The notes under the pieces were generated by a model. That model did not search any database. It saw nothing but the letters and a program-made list of their open reading frames with translations, and was not told where the DNA came from. Shown one piece after another: positions 34,313 to 46,389 of a stretch of DNA of 64,000 nucleotides; the first letter of the stretch is position 1, and every line of letters begins with the position of its first letter. The stretch spans positions 124,001 through 188,000 of the forward strand of contig JAMKCH010012384.1 in assembly GCA_023653785.1 (NCBI GenBank), written 5' to 3'. The DNA is from Ophioderma brevispina (Eukaryota; Echinodermata; Ophiuroidea; Amphilepidida; Ophiodermatidae). The translations under genes and the position numbers were made by a program.

Positions 34313-34700
34313 TAATAATCTTTTTGTTCATTTCTGTAGCCTTTAACACACGCCTTTAGGGGCAGTTACTTTGGTTGTCATTAATTATGATTGGGGCCTT
34401 CATTTTTAACTCCTTGTAATTTAATTCGCTTTCTATGTAATTTTTGTAGTTTTGTTGTAATTTTTGGTAGCATTAATTACTGATTATAAGTTTCTGAGCT
34501 GTTATGTAATTTGGTTTTAATTACTATCTAGATATCTTCTTGTATATTTAAAATATATTTATTTTAAAATTATTTAGTATTTATTTAAAATCTTATGATG
34601 CTGATGTAACGTTTAAGAATAGAGGGCCCCTTATGGAAAGCAGTGCTGGATCACTGATTGAGGTTACCCTCTAATAAAGAAAGTTTTGAATATATAAAAT
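34313..34700 (+). mobile_element. 3' UTR and terminus of the CR1-like element
   Basis: AT-rich 3' region ending in GGCCCCTTATGGAAAGCAGT, GATTGAGGTTACCCTC and the polyadenylation-like AATAAAGAAAGTTTTG (34,672), then a short A/T tail (ATATAAAATAAAA). This ending is like those of invertebrate CR1-type elements, and fixes the 3' end at about 34,700. Confidence 0.7.
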
Positions 34701-34704
34701 AAAA

Positions 34705-34860
34705 AAGGGAGTTCGAGGCCCCACTGTGGTCAACGTGTTATGTGTCCTGGGCAAGAATACTTAATCTCAATACCTCGTCGACCCAAGCAAATCGTGGGGA
34801 GCTGCTATGAGGACTATAAAAATCTAAAGTGCCTAGCGTTTACGCTTTGTAATGCATTTC
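34705..34860 (+). mobile_element. SINE fragment, 5'-truncated
   Basis: It begins inside a tRNA-like B box (GAGTTCGAGGCCCC), followed by TGTGTCCTGGGCAAGAATAC, TCGACCC and AAATCTAAAGTGCC blocks as in tRNA-derived SINE bodies. The tRNA head upstream of the B box is missing, replaced by the CR1 tail. Different family from the Met-type SINE. Confidence 0.5.
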
Positions 34861-34880
34861 TTTGATCAGCCACCCGAAAT

Positions 34881-35518
34881 CCCCAGTCACACTGAGAATA
34901 CTACAGGTTACAACTAGATGCGACAGTTGCGATTGGCAAACGCAAGAAGTCTTCGGCAATCTTAAAAAAGGTGTGCCACTGATCGGCAACGATCGCGGGC
35001 TGTGGCAGGTAGTCGCACATGTCCCTCCGGTCGCAGAGAGTTTTTCGGTCATGTTCAAAAAACCTTGCTTGCGATTTGAAAACGCAAGGTTTTGCCCGTC
35101 GCCATACATATCGCCTACAATCGCGCATTGGTCGTGCGATGGTGGCACGTCATCGTAGGTAGTCGCCGACTATCGTACGAATGGTCATGTTTTAAGAGGT
35201 GCTATTAATATCACGATTGGTTGAAACCTATGTAACGACATCCTTCGAGGTCCTGCGATTATATCGCAACGTATATCGACAATCCGCGCGCCTATGTGAG
35301 GACTCGTTGTGCAACCAAGTGTCACCACCGGAACTGGTGTTTTGGCCACTGTTGATCCCCCACCAATCGTGCATTTATATCGTAATGATCGTAGATGACT
35401 TTTATAGCTGTGACTGCTACACAAACGATTGGACAAACCAAATCTTACGATTGCCTGGACCTCGCACGATTTCTCAATCGGGGCATCCCTGCAATCGCCT
35501 CTCCAGTGTGGACTGGGG
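34881..35518. mobile_element. CGAT-rich inverted-repeat element, 638 bp
   Basis: The ends are CCCCAGTCACACTGAGA and, inverted, CCCCAGTCCACACTGGAGA. The inside is very dense in TCGCA, GCGAT, ATCG and CGAT words on both strands. A small hairpin lies at 35,058-35,095 (AAACCTTGC and GCAAGGTTT). No protein. The target duplication is unclear (AAAT on both sides, with two extra bases on the right). Confidence 0.65.
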
Positions 35519-37234
35519 CTAAATGAACACTAAATGATTGTGCCGATTTCTTGAGGCGGCGTAATAATAATTTGCAACAAGCGGTTTGAGCCTGTTAACG
35601 GTATTACGCGGCTATATAAAAAAAAACGGGTTGGGTCATTCCATGCGAACCACTAATCGAGTACAATCATCACCTCAGTGCTTTCTTTCCTTTTCTGGTG
35701 TATGAAGATATTTATGAGAAACTGAATCCTTAAAAAAGTTGAGCTCTGTACCTCTTTTCGTTGTCACACTACCATCAATTTTAAAATTTGAGGGGTCACC
35801 TCAAAACATTTACCGGTGTGAAATTCAATATTGATATTTTTCTTTTCTGAGCAGAGCTTAAAATACGAAACTAATGCACTAAGGGTCTGGTTCGATGCAA
35901 ATAGCCTCGGTCCCCCAAAACTTAACATTTTACCAGAATTTTGAAAATTTGAAAAAAGAACGCTACCTTTTCTCACTTTCCTTGTGAAATCTTAGAGGCA
36001 AGGGATGTTTGGTTTGAAGTTATGAGCGAAAATATGGCTCCATTTTGGTCGACCCATGCACATTCGTTTACTAACCCATTACCCTGTGAGGCTTACAAAA
36101 TACCGTTTTGAACCCCACACCACAATCAAACGGATTGAAATATTGGCTTGAAACTTTACAAATGGGGTTTTGGGGTAAAGCCATTCTATCCAGATGAAAC
36201 TCAAATACTTATATCGGACACCACACCCACCTTTAACTACATTGAGACAATAATGATGTCCACTGTTTATGTTAAGTGAATACAGAAAATCAAATAAAGT
36301 TCTTGAAATAAGTCTGAGTTGTATTTTCTTGCGTCACTACCTATGTAGGTTTATAACAAAAATCCATTCTAATTTACCATAAAGGGGCTGAATTTAACCT
36401 AACCATTTTCAGGTGAGGGCTATCACATGCAAAAAGTTTTACAATATTCCAACTTTTAATTTGAAAAATCCCAAGGACGCACTTTCTCAAATATCCTGTG
36501 TCCCTTTAATTGTGGGTACCAACACATCCTCACAACCAAATAGAATATGAAAATAAAATAGGCATGCAGAAGCAGGAATGGTATTAGAGTTCAAGAATCA
36601 CTGACTACCACGACCCAAAAGCAAGTAACATAATTTCCTTTTCCAAGAACCGAAAGTGAAAAGTTTACTTGTTATAGGGAAAAATGTAGGTGGTGATATT
36701 GCATTCACTTATCTCTATACACTGTATTGAAACCTGGGCTCGTAATTGAGGCACTGACGCCTAATTGTTGCATCCAAATTTTATCGCCATTCTGTTCTTC
36801 GGTGCTACTCTTGGAGGGTCACCCCTACCTCATTTTTGTAAAATGCGGTCCTGCGTGTGACTTGATTGTTGGGGCGCACCTTAAAATTAGTTAATTAATG
36901 CACTTAATTTTTTTTCAGGGACAGAGCTGACATGCCTATCTTCATTAATATGCAACACGAACAAGACAGTCATTTGCTTCTGTTCACTTTCAAGACTGGC
37001 ACCAAGTGTTGCGGTTTTTGGGGACACACTGTAGAGAATCAAACGTTGTACATCTCCAAAATCTAACCTATTCAAAGGCTAACCCGTCAAAGTAATTATG
37101 ATTGACTTGTTTAAATATAAACAAGGAGTCTTCATTACTCTGCTTCCATTATTGGAAAATGCAGCATTCTGATTGGTCCAGTTTACTAGCCCAGTATTCT
37201 GCAATAATGGGTCGCCAATGCATTTCTTATTAAT
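35519..37234. other. No recognised gene or repeat
   Basis: AT-rich intergenic sequence. A TTTTTTTTCAG|GGACAG acceptor-like site at about 36,907-36,919 is followed by about 150 bp of balanced composition, but no frame there matches a known family. Confidence 0.4.
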
Positions 37235-38815
37235 GAATCTGTTTTAGGTAATAGAATAGAATAAGGGTTTGCTTGTCCTGTATGATAAGATAAGGACCTA
37301 GCTAGGTGCCTTCTGACAGTATAAAATCGCAGCGGACACCGTAAATGGTCAGTGCAGCACACGAGAGCCGAGGCTCGATTGCATGCCTGCACTGACCCAT
37401 ACGGTCAAGTGCGATTATCTTTGAATCACTGAGGCGGGTCCTTATCCGTCATATATTTGAGAAACAATAGATCAAATCATTACATTGAATTAATAATTAA
37501 CGTATTTATCTAAATTTTGAGTAGTTTTTAAAATAAATTACAAACACTTCTATACTCCATCATGTCCAAAGTTAACACTCTATAAATAGTCCAAAAAACC
37601 ATGACGGGGCAATTCATTGTTGATTATTGTTTTGAAAATGATCTGGAAGTGCGAGAAAGATCATAACTCTCTAACAGACGCGACGCTTAGATTGGCTAAT
37701 CTTTCTCGCACCTCCCTGGCAGTTTCAAAAACAAACCCATAGTGATTAGCACGCGTCAATGAAATTGAAAGACAGATAGACTTTTCGCACTGCCCTTACT
37801 TTTTTCCAAAACACAAAACCCATCAGTGTACGATTTGCCATATAAATGCATATGAATTTTTCTATCTACCAATTCCAATGTCCCGGTGTTTAGATGTTTC
37901 AAGACAACGCAGACATGTATGTACCAAACATGACTGGTTTCTGCATTGGCACACGATTTTATTGTGAATTTTTTGGGTTTCTTGAAGTCACTTAATTCTC
38001 ATGGCCTACTATTTATATAACACATGATAAGTCCATTTCTCTACCCTCGGGCAGTGATTTCATAGAACATTGAAGCACTTGTACTCTTCGCGTCAAGGTA
38101 TGCCATCTTTTTGCGCGAGTGTAAAAACGCCGTCGCTTTACCCGCGTGCGATTACTGTGCGCCCATCAAATCGCGCGCTGACGTCACGGCACAGAGGTAG
38201 GGAAGTTCATTATAGCACTAAACTTTCTGAAAGGCTTTCTAATTTGACAAAGTATAACATAAGAACATTGTTTGAAGGAATTTTCCTGAATAAATAACGA
38301 TTAAATAAATATATTTAGATCAAATATTAATGTCAAACGTATCGTCCTTTTAGAGTACAAAAAAGCTGTTCTCGTTAATTAAGATATACGCGATTCGGAA
38401 AGTAACAGTACAAAATCACATTATTTGTAATGGTCCGCGCATGTGATTTCAACTAATACTTTAACGAGAACCCAATATTTTTTTCAACACAATAATTTAA
38501 GTTTAGACCTGACACCATAGATTGTAGATCCTAGTTCGTATAGGTTATATATACGATGCAGGCATGTTCCTTGATATTGAGCAGTACGTCGATATCAAAT
38601 GATTGACGGTACTTCTAGTAGCTAAAGGAGTTGTGACTTGTAGTGACCCGCGTGAATTATCTGATACCCTGTGCATTATTTGATGTACCCGTCCATGTAT
38701 CTGACAAGAGCCCATTGCAATTCGTGAACAATAATGAACGCTGAAAACCATGATAATCTAACCCTAGAAGTAGATGGGCTCATAAGGTAACCTCGGCCAT
38801 AAAACTTTCCAATAA

Positions 38816-38852
38816 TGGGCTCGGCTGCGCCTCGCCCATTATTTAGTTTTTT
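38816..38852. repeat. Palindrome in the foldback left arm
   Basis: AATAATGGGC on the left pairs with GCCCATTATT on the right around CTCGGCTGCGCCTC, giving a hairpin of about 35 bp. Confidence 0.75.
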
Positions 38853-39861
38853 CTGACCTCGGCCACATTATTTCTTCCTCGCCCCATAACCACAGAGTCA
38901 TTTTTTCGAGTGGTTTTCTTTTTCTTTGTTTTCGCGTAAAATTATATTCGCGAATGCACGCTACCTCAAATTTGATCTGCAACGCGTGTCATTATGAAGC
39001 CCATTTGATATGCCATGCGTGCATTATTAGACCTTACATTGCATGGCGTGCATTATCAGGAGTGCATTTCAAGCGTGGCATTAGTAACAATAGAATTTAA
39101 TAATGCACGCCAGCACGCATGCTTTTCCTTCCCCTTAAAAGTGAGAAGCAACTTGAACAGTTCACTTGCCATGGAATGCAATATACCAAGGCCAGAACTT
39201 TCATTACCACAACCTCCTGCAGGTTTAATGTGGCTTTACGAACGGGCAAGAATCAGATTGACACTCACTACAGAGTCTCTACCTTAAAATTAAAATCTTA
39301 TTTCTATGGTTTGAAAAACAAGCAACTTTTAACGGCAGTAGGTCCTACAATTGTCTATTTTAAATCGCGGTGTTAATAACCCCGTTTGAACTATACAAAT
39401 AGATGCGATACATAAGAACTAATGACTAATTATCGGCAGTAAATCAACTGCGCTTATTCTTCCAAATATCCGATTGTAAAGTAGTTGACTACTGCGTAAT
39501 CGCTACGTTCCATTGTAATCATGGCAATTATATCAAAAAGCTAAACCTATTATTGAGCTGGTAACTCTTCGAAGTTTCAATCAATACAAAATGTATACCT
39601 TTTCACACCTTCTCTCCAAATACTTGCTGCGTTTTGAGTCAAACCATGTTGTGGAAAAGTTCGTAGAATAAAATATTTTTATTTTATAAATTTGGAAAGT
39701 TATCATGCAAAATATATCAGAAAAGGAGTTTTTTAATATGCATTATGTTTTGATGGGTATTTAAATAATGATCATGTGGTTTATGACAGATAAGGCATTG
39801 TGGAGTGCATTCGGGATATAATTTTATCTTGGAGGCATTAATAAAGTAATATATGGATAAG

Positions 39862-39915
39862 CGGGCCCAATGTGAGCACTCGCGCTTAAGCGCTCGTGCT
39901 CACAGTGGCCCCGCT
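39862..39915. repeat. Palindrome in the foldback right arm
   Basis: GCGGGCCCA, TGAGCAC and CGCGCTT on the left pair with AAGCGC, GTGCTCA and TGGCCCCGC on the right around a TTAA centre. It is a near-perfect hairpin of about 54 bp. Confidence 0.75.
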
Positions 39916-41967
39916 ATGATATGTAATTTATTAATGCTTCCAACAGCATGCATTAATCCCCGAATGCACTCCACTACTGCCTTATCCCGATACATATACT
40001 TACTCCGTGTTAGAGGTATCTTTGTTTTCAGCGGCATTATGTTTCAGAATGCACTGGGCTCTGTCAGATAATGCACGTGTCATCAGATAATTCACGGGGG
40101 TCACCACAAGTTCAACAAATCGGTAGCTACTAGCAATCCCGTCAATCATTTTGATATCGATTTACTGCTCAATATCAAGTAAACATGCAGCATCGTATAT
40201 ATACCCCTACGAACTTAGTATCTACAATCTATGGTGTCAGGCTAACTTAAATTATTGTGTATGAAAAAAATATGGATTCTCGTGTAAAGTATAGGTTTTT
40301 TTTGTTGAATTAACATGCGCAGACCCTTCCAAATAATGTGATTTGTGACGGTTTCTTTCGAAACGCGATATCTTAATACGAGAACCAAGCTTTTTTACTC
40401 TCAAAGGACGATACCTTTGACAGTAAATCTTGATTCTTAAATATAAATTCCTTATGTTATATAAATTTGTCAAATTAGAAAGCCTTCAGAAAGTTTAGCT
40501 GCTTATACTGAACTTCCCTGCCTCTGGGCCGTGACGTCAGCGCGAGATTGATGGGGGCACAGTAACGGCCGCGCTGGCTTAAAGCGACGGCGTTTTTACA
40601 CTCGCGCACAGATATGGCATGACATTGACGCGAGCGTCAAAGCTGCGTCACTGGTTAGACATCACTGCACCGGGAGGTTAGAGAAATGGACTATATCATG
40701 TTGATATATATAAATAGTAGGCCCATGAGACTTAAGTACTCAGACAAACCACAAACTCAAAAATAAAATCGTTTTCAATGCAGAACCAGTCATGTTTTGT
40801 ACAACATGTCTGCGTTGGTCTTAATCATTATAGTATGATTTTTTATCCTGTCGTAAAACGGCATATGTCGATGGAAGAACTGATTGATAGGATGTGTTGA
40901 GATTAAACTAAAACGCCGTTAAAAGGAGTTCAACTTTGTTAACCTGAATTGATACTGTAACCATTTTACATGAACTTTTTGTATCAAATATATCAGGCTT
41001 CAACCAGAATAAATGAATGAGTCGTACGTCTGAGACACACTATGATTCCTTTGTGGAGTCAATCAAAGAACGGATCTAAGTGGCATGCCCTATCCTAGGC
41101 CGGGTGAACCTCTAGGTTGAGGGGGATTAGGCACGTAAATATTGTAGGTTGTTATGAGTGGTCAAAACTCTAGTATTTTGACAAGTTATTGACCAAGATG
41201 TCATGCATTATTTATGGGAGACGGAGAATAAATGTAAACGTATCAGATTTTATAATATTCTTGTGACGTAAAAAAACTTTGGCGGGTAATAGTTATTCCT
41301 ATCATTATTTCATTAGTTGCAGGGTCGGAGTTGTTCAAGTTTGGTGTTTGGAATTTATTTCAGTTCATTTGCTTGCATTTTGGTCGTGAGAAAAGGGTCA
41401 CTTTTTACTTATGCCTAAAAAATGATATGGTATCGTCACATCGATTTTCTTATTGTATTTGACGGGTTGAAGTAGGCAACTCTCAGAACGAATGGAATCA
41501 CCGACACGCCCCAAAAACGTTTCATTGAGTGACAGGATAAATAAAATCCTACGTAGTAAACCACGTGGCATTGAATTGGTAGAAGAAAGAAAATTCAAGC
41601 ATTGATAGCAAATCGTCACTGATGGGTTTGTTTTGGAAAAAGTAAGGGCAGTGCGAAGTCTCTCTTTCTTTTCAATTTCCTTGGACGGTTTCACACTAAT
41701 GGTTGTTTTGAGAACGGCAGGGAGGTGCGAGCAAGATTACGCACTCTAAGCGTCTTAGAGAGTTGATCTTCTCGCACTTAAGATCATTTCAAACCAACTA
41801 ATCAACAAATGAATTGCGTCAAGGTCTTTTTGGAAATATTCTAATAGTATAATTTGGACATGTTGGGTATAGAAGTTTTTTAAGTTTATTTAAAAAAAAT
41901 ACCTCAAATTTAGATAAATACGAATTATTAATAATGATTGATAATATTGTTTTCTCAAAGTATATGA

Positions 41968-41994
41968 CAGCACGAGAGCCGGGCTCTCGTGCTG
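41968..41994. repeat. Palindrome near the foldback right end
   Basis: CAGCACGAGAGCC and GGCTCTCGTGCTG are exact reverse complements around one base. The left arm has a decayed counterpart at 37,353-37,380 (GCACACGAGAGCCGAGGCTC). Confidence 0.85.
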
Positions 41995-42105
41995 CTGCAA
42001 CTGACCCCTACTCGGGATCGAGTGCGATTATCTGTCCATGCACTAGGCTTAGGTCCTTATACCTTATCATAATGACACTTGGAAACCCTTATTTCTTAAT
42101 AAACA

Positions 42106-42559
42106 GTCCCATTGCTTGAGGGTTGTGTACGAGATTTCATAAGCACGATTAACAAAATCAGGATTGTACATTTCAACAATATTAGGAAGTCATCGAATAG
42201 TAGGAAGTCATTAGACAAACAAGAAAACTAGACAGTATGACACTTGTACTATAGAGAGAACACAGGGATACAAGAAATTCTCAGCCTGGTACAAGGGTTA
42301 AGAGAAACAAGTGAAGAAGACAGATATAATACTGTTTAACATATAGTATATTATAGATATAACACGAGACAGGGTATATCTCTGAATTCAAAATTATTGG
42401 TCAAACATCCATTGTAAATTAGAGATCACCCCATGGACCAAAGGGAAAGAAAGTCACGAGTCCCAACCAATTACTGATCATTTCATTTCAAAAGGGTAGG
42501 CACAGTGTTTTAAGGGACCCACGGACAGTTTTAGAATTGTTATAAACACCTATGCACTA
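42106..42559. other. Spacer between foldback and Jockey element
   Basis: AT/A-rich with no recognised gene. It may include the 5' part of the Jockey element, but no conserved protein block is visible before about 42,560. Confidence 0.4.
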
Positions 42560-45185
42560 GTCCAGCCATTACGTAGGAAAAGAGAGCCACATTAAAAGCG
42601 TGAGATGATTGACATTAAATATGCCATTTGCCAAACTATGAAAACGGATGCCAGGAGATTCATACCCAGAGGCTGTAGGACGAAATATATACCAGACCTT
42701 TCCAAGGAATGTGCTGAAGTATACTACCCTGTTTGAGCTGATCTTTCTCAGCTAAAGAACCTGCTAAAGATGAGTCGGCGGATCTCCAGGAAAAGATCCA
42801 AAACTGGCACAATACTTTAACTGCATCCACCGATATGACCCATACAGCAAGGAAAGCATGGTCTACCATCCGCAAGCTTCAAGGGATCCAACAGAACATC
42901 CACAGAGAACAAATGTTAACACAACCAAGTGCCCACCAACCGCTTTTAAATGCAGTGCAGAGTAAGAAGCTCAGAGATCAAAACTAGACCAAAAGAACCC
43001 CCCCGGAGGTTTAGTGGGTGAGACCTGGTTTCTTTCACCCTTTGAAACATTGACGGAATTGGAATCCAGTGTAGTATTAAACTTAGAAACAGGAAAAAGA
43101 GTAGGCCTTGACAACATTACAAAACGAGCAGTGAAAATCTCGGCCAGTAGCAAAGGAATGGCTTCTTGAGCCTCTAAAAGTGCTTGTTATTTCCCACGGT
43201 TCCCAACAGATCTGTAGGAGGAAAGCACCATGTTATGGTAAAGCCTGGGAAAAGATCCATCTAATCCCAAGAGCTATAGCACGCCTCAACCATACCTACA
43301 AGCTCTTTGAAGTCTCCTGCTCACAGTAAGCGCACCGTGATAGACGAACACCTCCTACCAGAACAAGCCAGGTTTCCAGCCAGGCCAATCAACAACTAGC
43401 AAGTACTCGCAACCCAACAACATCGAGAAGGGTTGGTGGGTAACAGGAGTTGTGTTGTTGATCTATCAGCAGTTACGAACACGGTTAATCACGGTGCCTT
43501 TACTCCATTACGATTGGGAAATCACCAGGATATCCCGCATTGAGAGATCTAATCAAAGGATTGCTTTACAAAATTTCTTGTTCAGCTAGGAACGAAGAAG
43601 AAGAGCCGATGGCGTAAGATCAAGAATGGACTACCATGCTTGCACCTCTCCTGTCACACATCCATACCAACGACCAAACCTAGGAGTGTAGGAACCTGTC
43701 GTTTTATCAACGCTGACGATCCTGGAATTAGCGACAAGATAACAGACTTCCCGTGTTGAAGGGAGACTCCAAAGTTTGATGACTCATCTCTTACTATGAG
43801 GAAAACCACCTTGGTGCAAATCATCTAAGTCACAGGTGTGTGCTTTCCATCTATGCAACCGTGAGCCAAACGTCAGCTTAAGTAACCTGGTCTGGAACAA
43901 CCTTGGAGTACTGGAAAAACCTTGGCGACCTTGGACTCGCATCTTATCTTATAAGACCCACATCAAGAGACAGAGTAAAGTATGTTAACGCAATAACCTC
44001 CTCTTGAAAACAAAAGTACTTGGCAAAGATGGGTTGCTAGCCCCACATACCCTAAAGATCGACGGCACTTGCCCTGTGGTACTCATGTGGAGTATGCTTG
44101 CCCGGTATGGAAAGACAATTCCATGCCAAGAAGCTGATTCAGCAGTAAATGCCTCCAGCAGGCTTATCACAGGATGTCTTCGTCCAAACCACCAAGGAGA
44201 ACTTTAATCCTAGCAGGATTGCTCACCAGGCATCTGTATAGTGTAGCGAGCATGTGCAAGAGCGTAACTGGCAAGTATCTAAGGGGAAGGAAAAGACGAG
44301 GGTCACCTTTCTCCCACTCGCCTTGTTCCTTCTACACTCTCCCCGAAAATCCCCCCTACTACCCTTCCCCTTCCCGCACCCACGCCTCTGATCCAATCCA
44401 CCCCCAATATCTCCCAACCTTCCCTCCCCCACCGCCCCGTGATGAGTCCCGGATCTCTCATCATCCTGCCACATCACCCCTACCTTCCCGAAGCGCCCCT
44501 CCTGTCCCCACCATGCCCCTCCTTTTCGCATCTCCCCCGATTCCTCCCTCGTAATTCCTACCGACTACTGTCCATGCCAATCTCGCCCCTCAAACCCCAG
44601 CACCTCACGCTGTTACGTTAGCCCGCTAGGCTGGGCGGATATGGACAGGCGGCACGGTACCCCACCCTGACCCTCTTAACACCACTTTGCAATTCATTAT
44701 TCCCCCCCTGACACCCGGTGACAGAGACCATGATACCAACCGTCTAAATCCAGAGAGTTTCTTAAGCAAATTCCCACCCCTTAAAAAGTCTCTAAGGCAG
44801 TATAAGAGGTCGCCATTGTGGAAAGAAAGCCTTGCTGTCAACCAATAACATATATTGGTATGAACCTGGTGACATCTTCCACTCTCGGAGTGGATCAATG
44901 GGTGAAAAGCAATGCCTAAACAGGTTGAGAACCAGGAATGAGCCGATCTACAGGTTATTGAGAAGAAGTGGGGCTTCCTGGAAGAGAACAGGACACTGCC
45001 TGTGGTTGTTGAACAGCACCACCAGACAATGGAACATCTTGGTCTGCCCCTTTGGGAGCCAGCAACAATGCACAGACAAGGACCCTTGAAGAATTTGTTT
45101 GTGAAGCAGCCAGACGTTGTACCCATCTCTGGTGGATCAGATTTGAGAACCACTGCTGTTTGGAAACGATAAGAAAGACCTGAAA
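42560..45185 (+). pseudogene. Jockey-like non-LTR retrotransposon, RT region, decayed
   Basis: By frame switching: RRFIPRGCRTKYIPDLSKEC (about 42,650), TARKAWSTIRKLQ (42,846), then a GLDNI block (43,105). Next are a KPGK-like block (43,240), EQARF/ARPINN (as in QAGFRPGKS, about 43,368), VVDLSA (as in VFVDLSAAYDTVNH, 43,455-43,490), NGLP (about 43,627), and FINADDP at about 43,703 where YADD is expected (Tyr to Asn). The C-terminal part has AVNASSRLITGCLRP (about 44,146) and AGL. A C-rich segment (44,330-44,720) splits it from a tail with a NSTTRQWNILVCPFGSQQ frame. Single-base indels are frequent throughout. The assignment to Jockey rests on the order and wording of these blocks. Confidence 0.8.
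44330..44720 (+). other. C-rich segment inside the Jockey pseudogene
   Basis: The plus strand is dominated by CCC/CCT/TCC runs, with no matching block in Jockey proteins. Flanking sequence is Jockey on both sides (AGLLTRHLYS before, NRLNPESFLSKFPPLKKS after). It is either an inserted low-complexity sequence or an expanded basic/proline-rich linker of the element. Confidence 0.6.
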
Positions 45186-45364
45186 AAGGCAAATGATGAA
45201 GTGTTGAAATGTTTATACCAAAGGAAAATGGTCCTCAATGAAAGCAACAATAGACAAAATAGAATCATTGTCCTTAACCAGTAGGACCACAGTGACCAGT
45301 TAAACCAAGAAAGATGTTAGATCAGGTTCCCACTTTTTTTGCATGCGAACCACATTTTAAATGA

Positions 45365-45745
45365 TTATCAAGGGGCACCCCGACACTGTAAAACACTTTC
45401 TACCACGCGTATTAAATTGCGCCCCAATACACAATCTAATGTTATCAAGGATTTTTACCCCGACACTTTACAACATTGCTCCACGCTTTGTATTACTATT
45501 GCGCACAGTGGCGTAACCAGCGGGGGGGCAGGGGGCGCGAGCCCCCCCAAAACGGAACCCTTGCCCCCCCTTATGGCCCCCCAATGATGACCTTTTGCTA
45601 CAGTTTATTGGAGAAGGACCCCAATTAGCCCCCTCAAAAATGTCTTGGCACCCCTACTGCCCCCCCCATTGGCAAAGGGTGGTTACGCCACTGATTGAGC
45701 ACAAATCTACAATCTAATGTTCCTTCCAAATAGGACCGTGTAAAG
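45365..45745 (+). repeat. Tandem repeat of about 80 bp, two copies, second split by a hAT MITE
   Basis: Unit 1 (about 45,365-45,440) and unit 2 (about 45,441-45,722) share TTATCAAGG, CCCCGACACT(G)T, CCACGC, TATTA, ATTGCG and CACAATCTAATG. The second unit is interrupted at ATTGCGCA by the MITE. Confidence 0.75.
45506..45693. mobile_element. hAT-type MITE, 188 bp
   Basis: The ends CAGTGGCGTAACCAGC and, inverted, CAGTGGCGTAACCACC are nearly identical. The 8-bp flanks are ATTGCGCA (45,498-45,505) and ATTGAGCA (45,694-45,701), a duplication with one change. The inside has G and C homopolymers. CAGTGGCG ends and 8-bp duplications are typical hAT features. The unit-1 tandem copy supplies the empty site. 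Confidence 0.9.
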
Positions 45746-45749
45746 GAAC

Positions 45750-46389
45750 ATGGTAAATGGCCAGGAGCTCCTTGCTTTTTTATGAATCTTTTCTTAAATG
45801 AAACATGAACCTTCTCATCACCCCTTCTTGGTGGTCGCGCCTCGCGATACCCAGGTTGGTAAACGCTGTGTTTGATCCTTCATATAACAGGTTTTTTTAT
45901 TTGTAGGAAATTTGTTCCACCATCATGATGAAATTGCTAGGACCACTGGCCATAAATGGAATTTTGAACTGAAAATGCCAAAACTCAACCCTCATCTCCT
46001 ACCACTTTGTATGAGTCTGACCCGAGCAGAGCCCTTTGATACTGAGGTGCCTTCATGATAAATGGATCTAACATGTAGTGAAAAGATGTGAACACAGCGG
46101 GATGGACAGATGGACAGAGAGATAGACAGACAGGACCGGATAGCACAATCACAGCTATGGTGTTTGTGGTACAAAATGCAAGTCATTGGATTTATGTGAA
46201 GCCAAACGTAAGTGATGGGGGTAACCAAAAAAGGTTGATATCTGTCGAGAAGGAGAGGTAGTGTAAAGGGTATCAATGGATATCAAAATCTCGAGGAAGA
46301 GGGATGAGCTGTGAGGATGTTGTCAAAGATACTCAAGGTTCCTCTTGAAATTGGAAGTAAAGAAAATATAAGACAAAGGAGACGGTAAA
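45750..46389. other. Intergenic spacer
   Basis: No recognised gene. It contains a GACA/GATA-rich microsatellite-like run at 46,101-46,133 (GGATGGACAGATGGACAGAG). Confidence 0.45.

Larger units (their letters stand above)
37235..42105. repeat. Large foldback, about 4.9 kb
   Basis: The left arm (37,235 to about 39,110) and right arm (about 39,800-42,105) are reverse complements along most of their length. Paired blocks: AATAAGGGTTTGC with its inverse at 42,090; GATAAGGACCTAG with 42,050; GTGCGAGAAAGAT with 41,775; the CAGTGCGAAG block (41,650) with 37,790; GCGCGCTGACGTCACGGC with GCCGTGACGTCAGCGCG (40,530); GATATTGAGCAGTACGTCG with 40,155; GTGCATTAT with ATAATGCAC. The spacer of about 0.7 kb has no recognisable protein. 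Short perfect palindromes sit inside (for example 41,968-41,993). A fragment recurs at 13,365-13,545. Family unknown. Confidence 0.8.

Noticed and set aside
44626..45192. 188-codon open frame, minus strand
   Set aside because: It is antisense to the Jockey 3' region, whose plus-strand blocks are recognisable; a shadow frame.
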